The notes beneath the pieces were generated by a model. The model did no database searches. It was not told the origin of the DNA and worked only from the letters and a program-made list of their open reading frames with translations. A stretch of DNA of 64,000 bases, taken from positions 146,351 through 210,350 of the forward strand of contig JBFLWP010000004.1 in assembly GCA_040757595.1 (NCBI GenBank), written 5' to 3'. This document shows positions 8,268 through 16,146 of the stretch, one piece after another; position 1 is the stretch's first letter; each line of letters starts with the position of its first letter. A program made the translations under genes and the position numbers. This stretch comes from Nitrospirota bacterium (GTDB lineage Bacteria; Nitrospirota; Nitrospiria; Nitrospirales; Nitrospiraceae).

Positions 8268-9429
8268 GAAAACCGTCACGCGCCACGCGTCACCCATCAC
8301 GGCCTATAGCCCCGGCCTGGAGGGCGTGCCGGCCGGAGAGACGGAGCTCTGCCTCGTGGACGAGGGCGAGATCGGCCTTCGCTACCGGGGCTATGCGATC
8401 GGCGATCTGGCCGAGCAGGCCTCCTTCGAAGAGGTCGCCTACCTGCTGCTGCTCGGCAAACTCCCGACCAGGAAAGAGCTGGACGACTTCTCCGCCCAGC
8501 TCCGGCAGGCCTGGCCGCTTCCCGGGCCGGTCGAGGCCTTCATCGGCGTCGTGCCCCCGGACGCGCACCCGATGGACGTTCTACGGACCGGCGTGTCGCT
8601 GCTCGGCATGACCGACCCGGACCGGGCCGACGGCTCCCACGAGGCCAACGTCCGCAAGTCCATCCGTTTGCTGGCCCAGACGCCGATGATCGTCGCCACC
8701 GCCCACCGGCTCGCGCAGGGGAAGAAGCCGGCCCAGCCTCGGAGCGACCTCGGTTTCGCGGAAAACCTCCTCTACCTGTTGACCGATCGCCGTGACGAGG
8801 ACCACGACCGGGCCATGGCGCGCGTCCTGGACGTCTCGCTCATCCTCTACGCCGAGCACGAGTTCAACGCCTCGACCTTCGCCGCGCGCGTCACGGCCTC
8901 GACCCTCACCGACCTGCACGCGGCGGTCACCGCGGCCGTCGGCACGCTCAAGGGGCCGCTCCACGGGGGCGCCAACGAAGCCGTGGCGGCCATGCTGCTG
9001 GAGATCAAGTCGCGGGACCGGGTGGAGCGCTGGCTCAAGGAGACGCTGGCCGCCAAACGGCGGGTGATGGGGTTCGGGCACCGCGTGCTCAAGAAGGGCG
9101 ACCCGCGCTCGCTCATCATCCGGCGCCACGCGGAGGCGCTCAGCCGGACCTGCGGCGACACCCGCTGGTACGAGATCGCCGCGATCCTGGACCGGCTCGT
9201 GCAGCAGGAGAAGGGCCTCTATCCCAACCTGGACTTCTACACGGCCGTGGCCTACCTGCTCATGGGCATCCCGCGCGACCTCTACACGCCGGTCTTCGTC
9301 TGCTCCCGCATGGCCGGCTGGTGCGCCCACGTCGTCGAGCAGCAGGACCACAACCGGCTGATCCGGCCCAGGGCCCTCTACACGGGGCCGCCGCCGCAAG
9401 CCTATGTCCCCCTCGACCGACGCGCGTGA
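8254..9429 (+). CDS. prpC: Citrate/2-methylcitrate synthase
   Basis: A 391-residue citrate synthase. The catalytic triad is complete: H237 in GPLHGGAN, H276 in MGFGHRV and D327 in NLDFYTA. Its place after PrpD and PrpB makes 2-methylcitrate synthase (propionyl-CoA plus oxaloacetate) the likely role, though sequence alone does not separate it from a si-citrate synthase. It overlaps prpB by 14 bp and the ligase by 26 bp. Residues 8-17 are encoded by four heptamers, so the N-terminal tail is repeat-derived. Confidence 0.88.
   Translation: MGEAEKTVTRHASPITAYSPGLEGVPAGETELCLVDEGEIGLRYRGYAIGDLAEQASFEEVAYLLLLGKLPTRKELDDFSAQLRQAWPLPGPVEAFIGVVPPDAHPMDVLRTGVSLLGMTDPDRADGSHEANVRKSIRLLAQTPMIVATAHRLAQGKKPAQPRSDLGFAENLLYLLTDRRDEDHDRAMARVLDVSLILYAEHEFNASTFAARVTASTLTDLHAAVTAAVGTLKGPLHGGANEAVAAMLLEIKSRDRVERWLKETLAAKRRVMGFGHRVLKKGDPRSLIIRRHAEALSRTCGDTRWYEIAAILDRLVQQEKGLYPNLDFYTAVAYLLMGIPRDLYTPVFVCSRMAGWCAHVVEQQDHNRLIRPRALYTGPPPQAYVPLDRRA
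8274..8301. repeat. Four heptamers inside the 5' end of prpC
   Basis: CGTCACG, CGCCACG, CGTCACC and CATCACG run in tandem and are translated in frame as part of the PrpC N-terminus. They read as the complement of the GTGACG words seen at the prpD-prpB junction. Confidence 0.7.
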
Positions 9430-11128
9430 GCCCATCCGGCTGGCCCGCTGCATGGGCGGCGCGCCGTTCAGCCTGCCCTGGCCGTCCTTCGCGGAGTTCT
9501 TCCTCTCCCGCGTCCGGGACCCGCTGCTGCGCGACCGGCCGTTCCTGACCTATTGCGACGACGACCGTTCCGTCACCCGCCGCTACGGCTACGCGGAGTT
9601 CGGAGAGCGCGTGACGAGGGCCGCCTCGTTCCTCCGCGACGAGCTGGGACTCAGGCGCGGCGACCGGCTCGCGACGGTCCTCTTCAACCACGACCAGACC
9701 GTTCTCCTCTACTTCGCCGCCTGGACGATCGGGGTCGCCGTCGTGCCGATCAACGTGGAGGAGCCCACAGAGAAGAAACGCTACATCCTGGAACATTCCG
9801 AGGCCAAGGCGGCCTTCTGCTGGCGGGACTATCGCGACGAAGTGGCCGGCCTCGCGTCGCAAATCCCGAGCCTGCGCACCGTGGTGGCCGTGGACGACGA
9901 GGGGTTGGCTCACCCCGCGTCGCCGCGTCCGCGCGTCGCCGCGTCCGACAGGGGGACAGGGGGACTGGGGGACGCGGGGGCCGGCGCCTCGCGCCTAGAG
10001 GACGAGGCGTTGATCGTCTACACCTCGGGCACGACCGGCCCGCCCAAGGGCGTGATCCTCACCGCCGAGAACCTCCTGGTCGACGCCGACGGCATCGCGG
10101 ACTGGCACGGCTTCGGCCGGGAGGACCGGCTCATGTGCGTGCTGCCGATCCACCACGTGAACGGCACCGTGGTCACGCTGGTGACGCCTTTCTACTGTCG
10201 GGGCGGCGTGGTGCTCACCCGCCGGTTCAAGACCGGCCTCTTCTGGCGGAGGCTGCACGAGGAGCGGGTCACCTGCGTGAGCGTCGTGCCGACGTTGCTG
10301 GAATTCCTGCTGGAAGCCGGCGAGGATCTGGCCCCCTACCGGCTCGACCGGTTCCGGGGCTTCATCTGCGGCGCCGGCCCCCTGCTGAAGGACACGGCGA
10401 CGCGCTTCGAGGACCGGTTCCCTTTCCCGATCCGGCACGGGTACGGGCTCTCGGAAACGACTTGCTACTCCTGTTTCCTGCCCAACGACCTGACGCCGGA
10501 GGAGCACCGGCGTTGGCTCGCCGATTACGAATTCCCCTCCATCGGGGTCCCGATCAAGCACAACGAGATGGCGATCCTGGACGACCAGGGCAAGGAGGCG
10601 CCGGAGGGCACGCGCGGCGAGATCTGCATCAGGGGCCGGACGGTCTGCGCCGGCTATTTCAAACGGCCGGACGCGAACGAGGCGGCCTTCCGATGGGGCT
10701 GGTTCCGCTCGGGCGACGAAGGGTTCTCCGTCCGGGACCGGTTGGGCCGGCCGTTCTTCTTCATCACCGGCCGGATCAAGGAGCTGATCATCCGCGGCGG
10801 GGTGAACATTTCCCCGCTGGAGATCGACGACGTGCTCAAGGGTCATCCGGCCGTCCAGTTCGCCATGGCCGTGCCGTTCGAGAACCGGTTCTACGGAGAG
10901 GAGGTGGCCGCCTACGTGGTTCCCCGCGAGGGCCGCACCGCCACCGAAGCGGACCTGCTCGCCTACTGCCGGGACCGTCTCCCCTTTGCCAAACGTCCCA
11001 AGGTCATCCTGTTCGGATGGGACGTACCCTACACGGCCACCGGCAAGCCCAAGCGGCTGGAGCTCAAGGCCCGTCTGGCCGAGCCGCTGGCCCGCTACCG
11101 CGACGTCCAATTCAAGGAGCAGAAATAA
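9404..11128 (+). CDS. AMP-dependent acyl-CoA synthetase/ligase
   Basis: A 574-residue ANL-superfamily adenylating enzyme. It has the P-loop YTSGTTGPPKG, YGLSETT, RSGDEG with the ribose-binding Asp, GRIKELIIRGG as hinge, and a C-terminal TGKPKR carrying the catalytic Lys. It activates a carboxylate to acyl-CoA. In this operon it could supply propionyl-CoA or another short or medium acyl-CoA in place of PrpE, which is inference. It overlaps prpC by 26 bp. Residues about 170-192 (Pro/Arg/Gly/Ala-rich) are encoded by a GC-rich repeat just before the P-loop strand and look like an inserted surface loop. Confidence 0.87.
   Translation: MSPSTDAREPIRLARCMGGAPFSLPWPSFAEFFLSRVRDPLLRDRPFLTYCDDDRSVTRRYGYAEFGERVTRAASFLRDELGLRRGDRLATVLFNHDQTVLLYFAAWTIGVAVVPINVEEPTEKKRYILEHSEAKAAFCWRDYRDEVAGLASQIPSLRTVVAVDDEGLAHPASPRPRVAASDRGTGGLGDAGAGASRLEDEALIVYTSGTTGPPKGVILTAENLLVDADGIADWHGFGREDRLMCVLPIHHVNGTVVTLVTPFYCRGGVVLTRRFKTGLFWRRLHEERVTCVSVVPTLLEFLLEAGEDLAPYRLDRFRGFICGAGPLLKDTATRFEDRFPFPIRHGYGLSETTCYSCFLPNDLTPEEHRRWLADYEFPSIGVPIKHNEMAILDDQGKEAPEGTRGEICIRGRTVCAGYFKRPDANEAAFRWGWFRSGDEGFSVRDRLGRPFFFITGRIKELIIRGGVNISPLEIDDVLKGHPAVQFAMAVPFENRFYGEEVAAYVVPREGRTATEADLLAYCRDRLPFAKRPKVILFGWDVPYTATGKPKRLELKARLAEPLARYRDVQFKEQK
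9913..9979. repeat. In-frame GC-rich octamer repeat within the ligase gene
   Basis: A 67-bp block bounded by CCCCGCGTC and its complement GACGCGGGG. Inside are GCCGCGTC-type words, then GGACAGGG-type words. It is translated in frame and separates two conserved parts of the adenylating domain. Confidence 0.65.
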
Positions 11129-11241
11129 CGCCAGTGGGCCAGCCTGACGACGATATCAGTTTCCCCAAGAAATGTCGTGACTCCGCGACCGCGCTTCTGC
11201 TACAGTGCGCGCCGTTTGTCTTCTGACCGGGAGGCGGATGG

Positions 11242-11526
11242 ATGGTGGAATGGAACTGGGACAAGTTCTGGCGATGGAACATGGGCCTAGTCCTGCCCGT
11301 GACGATCGGCTCGGCCTGTCTGGACCGGCAAGTGATCGAGACCCTCGCGGGCCTGTGGGAGGACCCCACTCCGTGGCGCGTGCTCTTCTTCGTTTCCTCG
11401 GCCTTTTTGCTGATCGGATTCGCCCGCAACACCGCCAGACTGCGGAAGCTGACCGAAGCGCAAGCGGACGCCGCTCACCGGCGGCAAGACGCGGAGGTTT
11501 CGATCCTGGAGCCGTGCAACGACTGA
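11242..11526 (+). CDS. Small membrane protein, unknown function
   Basis: A 94-residue protein I do not recognise. It has an aromatic N-terminus (WNWDKFWRW), one weak hydrophobic stretch at about residues 14-26, a clearer membrane segment at about residues 46-60 (VLFFVSSAFLLIGFA) and a charged C-terminal tail. The ribosome-binding site GGGAGG lies 8 bp upstream of the ATG. A possible promoter, GTGACT-N18-TACAGT, ends near 11205. The gene is convergent with the outer-membrane-like protein gene that ends 13 bp away. Confidence 0.6.
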   Translation: MVEWNWDKFWRWNMGLVLPVTIGSACLDRQVIETLAGLWEDPTPWRVLFFVSSAFLLIGFARNTARLRKLTEAQADAAHRRQDAEVSILEPCND

Positions 11527-11538
11527 CCGGACAGATGC

Positions 11539-12480
11539 CTAAAAACCATAGCCGATGCCGAACCCCAGGGCATAGGCCGGCGACCCGTCCGAGAGGCCGA
11601 TCTGCGTGGACAGGTTGACCTGCCACGACGCCGTGAGCGAATAGCTCACGGCGAACAGGAAGTCCTGCGGGTCCTGGAAGCCCTGCAGCAGCGCCCGGTA
11701 CCACTCGTAGTAGGCGCTGACCATCAGCCCCTTCACCACGTAATAGCCCAGCCCCACGTCGTAGTACCACTGGTTCCGCAGCGGGATCCCCTGGGGCTTG
11801 CCGATCATCGTGTAGCCCGTGTCGCCGAACGCGACCCACTTCTCCCCCAGCGTCTTCGTCAGCTCCAGGCCGAACCCCTCGTCGAACTCGCCGGTGCCGA
11901 GCCCCTTGTCCGCATCGGCCGTCGGGAACTTGATCCGCGCGGTCACGGCGATCGTGGGAACCCAGTCCTGCCCGTCCACGAGGTAGTAGCGCCCGCGCAG
12001 CACCACGTCGCCCAAGCCGCTGTTCGTGACGACCGGGTCCGGGACGTGGGGGCTCTTGCGGTGCCGGCCCCGGACGGGATCGGGTGCGCCGCACCGCTGG
12101 TTGGTCCGGTTGGGCACGCCGCTCAGGAGGACGACGGAGCAGTCCCCTTTCACAATGATGTAGGGCACGACCACCGTGATGTCGCCGTCGCGGAAGAGCC
12201 GCTGGACGCTGAGGGGCAAGTAGTAGATCGTGGTGTTGGAGCCCTGGCCGTAGTCGCCGATCGAATAGTTGGGGCTGAAGCTGACCTGCCAGGTCTGGTC
12301 CTGTTCCTGGTTCTGCTCCTTCTCCTCGACGTGCTCCCGCGCCGGCTCCTGGGCGGACAGGGGTTCCGCCCCCAGCGGCAAGAGAGGGGAAAGAGACAGG
12401 AGGAGGAACGGAAGCCGGCGTGCCAACCGCGGGAGAGGGAAAAGGCGAAGCAGGAAGCTGGAACGCGACCGGCTGGCCAA
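11539..12480 (-). CDS. Outer-membrane transporter-like protein (MetA-pathway/phenol degradation family)
   Basis: A 313-residue exported protein with an N-terminal hydrophobic signal segment (LLLSLSPLLPL), a short Glu/Gln-rich linker, then alternating beta strands ending in GIGYGF with a terminal Phe, as expected for a beta-barrel. Motifs such as GLGDVVLRGRYYL and KFPTADADKGLGTG are typical of the putative MetA-pathway of phenol degradation (outer-membrane transporter) family. No substrate is known. The start is uncertain. I used TTG at 12480, six bases after the stop of the upstream gene, because there is no in-frame ATG before the signal segment. Confidence 0.6.
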   Translation of the reverse strand: MASRSRSSFLLRLFPLPRLARRLPFLLLSLSPLLPLGAEPLSAQEPAREHVEEKEQNQEQDQTWQVSFSPNYSIGDYGQGSNTTIYYLPLSVQRLFRDGDITVVVPYIIVKGDCSVVLLSGVPNRTNQRCGAPDPVRGRHRKSPHVPDPVVTNSGLGDVVLRGRYYLVDGQDWVPTIAVTARIKFPTADADKGLGTGEFDEGFGLELTKTLGEKWVAFGDTGYTMIGKPQGIPLRNQWYYDVGLGYYVVKGLMVSAYYEWYRALLQGFQDPQDFLFAVSYSLTASWQVNLSTQIGLSDGSPAYALGFGIGYGF

Positions 12481-12486
12481 GCGAGG

Positions 12487-12831
12487 CTACCGATGGGGCC
12501 GCTCAACCCGCGGCGGCCGCTCGGGCCGGTGAGGCCGGTCCGGCCGGTTGTTGCGCGCGTCGTTCCGCACGCCGTTCTGCTGGGAGTCGGCCTCCTGCCC
12601 GCTCTCCTTCGCGCCGCTCGTCTGGCTCCTGGCTCCCCCGCCCTGCTGGTTCAGCGACTGGCCGAGCTGCGCGCTCTCGCCCGAGCTGGACGAGTCCCGG
12701 TCGCCCGCCTGCTCCCGCTCGCCCCCGGCCGATTCCGGCACGCCGGCTTGGCCCTGCGCCGTCACCACCCCTTGCATCAGGACCAGGACGAAGACCGAGA
12801 CGACGCCGGCCATTCCGAGCCGCTTCGACAT
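12487..12831 (-). CDS. Secreted low-complexity protein
   Basis: A 114-residue protein with a cleavable signal (MAGVVSVFVLVLMQG, cleavage near VTAQG). The rest is a Gln/Gly/Ser/Arg-rich disordered region ending in repeated RPHRPER/RPHR motifs. It is probably periplasmic or envelope-associated with no recognisable domain. The ATG at 12831 has GGGGGAGA as ribosome-binding site. It precedes the outer-membrane-like gene by six bases, so the two are likely co-transcribed. Function unknown. Confidence 0.6.
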   Translation of the reverse strand: MSKRLGMAGVVSVFVLVLMQGVVTAQGQAGVPESAGGEREQAGDRDSSSSGESAQLGQSLNQQGGGARSQTSGAKESGQEADSQQNGVRNDARNNRPDRPHRPERPPRVERPHR

Positions 12832-12961
12832 TCCGTCTCCCCCCGTCGGAGACTGTACCCTAGCAGACGGGACGGGCGCTGACAACTGGGCGGACGGGTT
12901 TGACCGGGGCAATCGGGCCGGACGATAATGCCTCTCCTCCACGAACATCGCGAGATCCAGG

Positions 12962-15322
12962 ATGCCTCTGACTCGACAACCGGTGCGCGATCTGCTCGAC
13001 GTCTGGCGGGACACGCGGCTCATCGTCCTGGCCGGGCAGACTGCGGCCGTCTACGCCGCGATCCTGATCCCCTTCAAGATGGGCATCCCGCTCATCCCCG
13101 GCTTCACGGAGCTGCGCCCGGCCAACGCCTTTCCGGTCGCCGCCTCCCTGCTGTTCGGCCCGGCGGCCGCCTGGGGCTCCGGCCTCGGCAACCTGATCGG
13201 CGACTGCTTCGGCACCCTGGGGCCGGGCAGCTTCTTCGGCTTCCTCGGGAACTTCTGCTACGGCTACGTGCCGTATCTCCTGTGGGGCCGGCTGGGTCCC
13301 TTCTCGTCGGGCCTGGAGCCGGAGCCCCGGTCCTGGCACCAGACGCTGGAGCTCGCGATCGTCTGCACGGCGGCCGCCCTGACCTGCGCCCTGGTGGTGG
13401 CCTGGGGCGTGGACCTGCTCGGTCTGTTCCCCTTTCACCTCCTGGCCCCGGCCATTTTCCTCAACAACCTGGTGATGGGCCTGGCGCTGGCTCCGCCCCT
13501 GCTGCTCTTCCTGCACCCCCGCGTCAAACGCTGGCGCCTGCGGTACGAAGACGTCCGTGAGACGTTGGACGTGAGACGTGAGAGGTTCAACGCAGGGCGT
13601 GAGCCGCTTCGCCCCACGCCTGCGACGCCCCCCGCCGCGTTCGTCGCCCTTCAGCAGGTCCGCTTCACCTACGAGGGAAGCCCCGCGCCGGCGCTGGACG
13701 GCCTCTCGCTGGAGTTCCATCGCGGCGAGTCGGTCGCGCTGCTGGGGCGGAGCGGGGCCGGCAAGTCCACCCTCTGCCACGTCCTGGCCGGGTTGGTCCC
13801 CAACCTGATCGCCGGCCACTGGTCCGGACGGGCGAGCGTCGGCGGGCAGGACACGACCACCCTGCCGGTCTGGAAGCAGGCGGAAACGGTCGGCCTGGTC
13901 TTTCAGGACTTCGAGGCGCAACTGGTCTCGACCAACGTCGAGATGGAGCTCGCGTTTCCGCTCGAATGTCTGGACGAGCAACGCACGCTGCCGCCGGCGG
14001 CGATGCGCGAACGGGTCGCGCGGACGCTGGACCTCGTCGGCCTCGCCGGCCTGGAGCGGCGCCCGCCCTCGTCGCTCTCCGGCGGACAACGGCAGCGGCT
14101 GGCCATCGCGGCGACGCTCATCAAGGAGCCGGCGCTGATCGCCCTGGACGAGCCCCTGACCGACCTGGACCCGGCCGGGCGGCGCACCCTCCTCTCGCTC
14201 CTCGACCGGATGAAGGCGGGCGGCGCCGCCGTCGTGCTCGCCGAACAGGACCCGGAGGCCGTCGTGCGGACCGACCGTCTCTGCGTCCTCGAGCGGGGCG
14301 CCCTCGCCTGGGACGGGCCGCCGCGCCGGCTCTTCAGCCGGCCGGACCTGCTCGCACGGTACGGTCTTGCGCCGCTCCCCATCGCGCGCTGCTTCGAGGG
14401 GCTGGGCCTCGCGGAACTGCCACTGTCGGTCGAAGAAGCCTGGGAGCTGGCCGACGAGCTGGGCCTGTCGGTCGTCCCGGCCGGACCGGCGCCGCGTCCC
14501 AAGGCCGGTCCCCCGGTCGTCGAGGTTCAGAAGACTTCCTTCGCCTATCAACCGGGCGCGCAAGCCCTCTCGGACCTGAGCCTCACGATCGGGGAAGGAG
14601 AATTCGTCGCGATCATCGGCCAGAACGGGTCCGGGAAAAGCACCCTGGCGAGGTTGCTGAACGGGCTGCTCCATCCGACCGCCGGCCGCGTCCTCGTCTA
14701 CGGGGAGGACACGAGGGCGCTCGGCGTCGGCCGGCTCGCCGCCACGGTCGGCTACGTGTTTCAGAATCCGGACCAGCAGATCTTCGCCGAAACGGTGGAG
14801 GCCGAGGTGGCCTTCGGCGCCCACAATCTGGGCGTGCCGGCGGCGGAGCGGGCGGCGCGCGTGGCCGACGCGCTCAAGGCGGTGGGGCTCGACGGTCCGG
14901 AGATTCTGGACCAGGACCCCTTCTCCCTCACGAAGGGGGACCGGCAGCGGGTCGCGGTGGCCTCGGTCCTGGCCGCCCGGCCCCGCATCCTGATTTTCGA
15001 CGAGCCGACCACCGGGCTGGACGCGGAGGAGACCGGCCGCATGATGGAGATGATCCGGCGCCTCAACCGGGCCGGGCACACGATCGTCATGATCACCCAC
15101 GCCCTCTCGCTCGTGGCGGCTTACGCGCACCGGTGTGTCGTCCTGCACCGGGGCCGGACCGTCGCGGACGGGCCCACCGGGGAGGTGTTCGGCTCGCTGC
15201 TCGCGGAGGATCGGGCCGCGCGGCTCGGCCTGGAGGTCCCGGCCCCGACCCGGTTCGCCGCCCGCTGGGGGCACCAGCTCCTGACCCCCGAGGAGGTCCG
15301 CGCCGCCCTGCGGAGAAGGTGA
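12962..15322 (+). CDS. ECF transporter fusion: S component plus two ATPase domains
   Basis: A 786-residue single polypeptide. Residues 1-190 are a multi-pass membrane domain resembling ECF substrate-binding (S) components, with small-residue-rich helices (FGPAAAWGSGLGNLIGD). Residues 225-450 are ATPase 1, with Walker A GRSGAGKST (K268), signature LSGGQRQRL and ALDEPLTD. Residues 510-760 are ATPase 2, with Walker A GQNGSGKST (K559), IFDEPTTG and a divergent signature LTKGDRQRV. EcfT follows 7 bp downstream, so the full transporter is S-A-A' plus T, importing a vitamin or metal. The substrate is unknown. Residues about 199-215, joining the membrane domain to ATPase 1, are encoded by heptamer repeats. 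The start at 12962 has a weak ribosome-binding site. Confidence 0.85.
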   Translation: MPLTRQPVRDLLDVWRDTRLIVLAGQTAAVYAAILIPFKMGIPLIPGFTELRPANAFPVAASLLFGPAAAWGSGLGNLIGDCFGTLGPGSFFGFLGNFCYGYVPYLLWGRLGPFSSGLEPEPRSWHQTLELAIVCTAAALTCALVVAWGVDLLGLFPFHLLAPAIFLNNLVMGLALAPPLLLFLHPRVKRWRLRYEDVRETLDVRRERFNAGREPLRPTPATPPAAFVALQQVRFTYEGSPAPALDGLSLEFHRGESVALLGRSGAGKSTLCHVLAGLVPNLIAGHWSGRASVGGQDTTTLPVWKQAETVGLVFQDFEAQLVSTNVEMELAFPLECLDEQRTLPPAAMRERVARTLDLVGLAGLERRPPSSLSGGQRQRLAIAATLIKEPALIALDEPLTDLDPAGRRTLLSLLDRMKAGGAAVVLAEQDPEAVVRTDRLCVLERGALAWDGPPRRLFSRPDLLARYGLAPLPIARCFEGLGLAELPLSVEEAWELADELGLSVVPAGPAPRPKAGPPVVEVQKTSFAYQPGAQALSDLSLTIGEGEFVAIIGQNGSGKSTLARLLNGLLHPTAGRVLVYGEDTRALGVGRLAATVGYVFQNPDQQIFAETVEAEVAFGAHNLGVPAAERAARVADALKAVGLDGPEILDQDPFSLTKGDRQRVAVASVLAARPRILIFDEPTTGLDAEETGRMMEMIRRLNRAGHTIVMITHALSLVAAYAHRCVVLHRGRTVADGPTGEVFGSLLAEDRAARLGLEVPAPTRFAARWGHQLLTPEEVRAALRRR
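13556..13604. repeat. Seven in-frame heptamers in the ECF fusion linker
   Basis: CGTGAGA, CGTTGGA, CGTGAGA, CGTGAGA, GGTTCAA, CGCAGGG and CGTGAGC follow one another exactly, 49 bp in total, within the coding region that links the membrane and ATPase domains. Confidence 0.75.
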
Positions 15323-15329
15323 CGCGACG

Positions 15330-16121
15330 ATGAGCCAATTCTTCCTCTACGTGGACCGCGACTCCTGGCTGCACCGGCTGGACCCGCGGACGAAGGTCCT
15401 CTCGCTGCTCGGCCTCTTCACGGTCGCGCTGCTCTTCACGGATCCCCGGTACCTGGCCGTCGCCGCCGGCCCGGCCCTGCTGACCCTCGCCGCGGCCGGC
15501 GCCCTCGGCCCTCTCCGGAAGCTGACCCCCCTGCTCCTCCTGCTGTTCCTCTACTGCTCGCTCCTGTGGCCCTTCTTCGTCGCGGGCCGGACGCCGCTCG
15601 TCTCCCTGGCCGGCCATCCGTTCACGCGCGAAGCCCTGGCCTTCGGCGTCGGGATGGGCCTGCGGCTGGACCTGATGCTGCTCGGCGGGCTCCTGCTCCT
15701 CGCCACCACGACGATCGAGGAATTCACCCTGGCCTTGCAGCGGCTGGGCCTGCCGGGTCCGATGGGCTTCGCCCTCTCGCTGGCCTTCCGCTGGGCGCCC
15801 AGCCTGATCGGCTCGGCCAGCCAGACCGTCCAGGCCCAGCGGTCGCGCGGGCTGGACCTGTCGGCCGGGCACCTCCTGGCCCGGATCAGGCACTACGTGC
15901 CGCTGCTGATCCCGATGATCGGCCACAGTCTGCGGCAGACCGGGCTCCTGGCCATGGCGCTGGAATCCAAGGGCTACGGCCCGGCCGCCTACCAGCGGAC
16001 CTATCTGGAGCTGCGTCTGCGAGCCGCCGACTACCTGGCCTTGACGGTGGTGGGGATCGTCGTCGCCGTTTGCCTCTGGCTCCGTTGGACCGGCCATGGC
16101 ATGATTGAGGTCCGTTTCTAG
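15330..16121 (+). CDS. ecfT: ECF transporter T component
   Basis: A 263-residue EcfT-like membrane protein with about five to six hydrophobic segments. It carries the two coupling motifs that bind the ATPase pair, AQRSRG at about residues 169-174 and ESKGYG at about residues 212-217. In the N-terminal helix, WLHRLDPRTKV is the family signature. It transmits ATP hydrolysis to the S component. The gene lies 7 bp after the S-A-A' fusion gene, so the complex is complete within two genes. Confidence 0.9.
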   Translation: MSQFFLYVDRDSWLHRLDPRTKVLSLLGLFTVALLFTDPRYLAVAAGPALLTLAAAGALGPLRKLTPLLLLLFLYCSLLWPFFVAGRTPLVSLAGHPFTREALAFGVGMGLRLDLMLLGGLLLLATTTIEEFTLALQRLGLPGPMGFALSLAFRWAPSLIGSASQTVQAQRSRGLDLSAGHLLARIRHYVPLLIPMIGHSLRQTGLLAMALESKGYGPAAYQRTYLELRLRAADYLALTVVGIVVAVCLWLRWTGHGMIEVRF

Positions 16122-16146
16122 CCGGAGGATTGCGAAGGAGGGCTCC

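Noticed and set aside
12832-12961. Possible cobalamin or other riboswitch before the ECF gene
   Set aside because: The spacer is 130 bp and shows none of the conserved B12-box words or a nested hairpin set.
12860-15274. An 804-codon frame on the minus strand
   Set aside because: It is antisense to the S-A-A' transporter gene and its composition is the high-GC shadow of that gene. No domain is recognisable.
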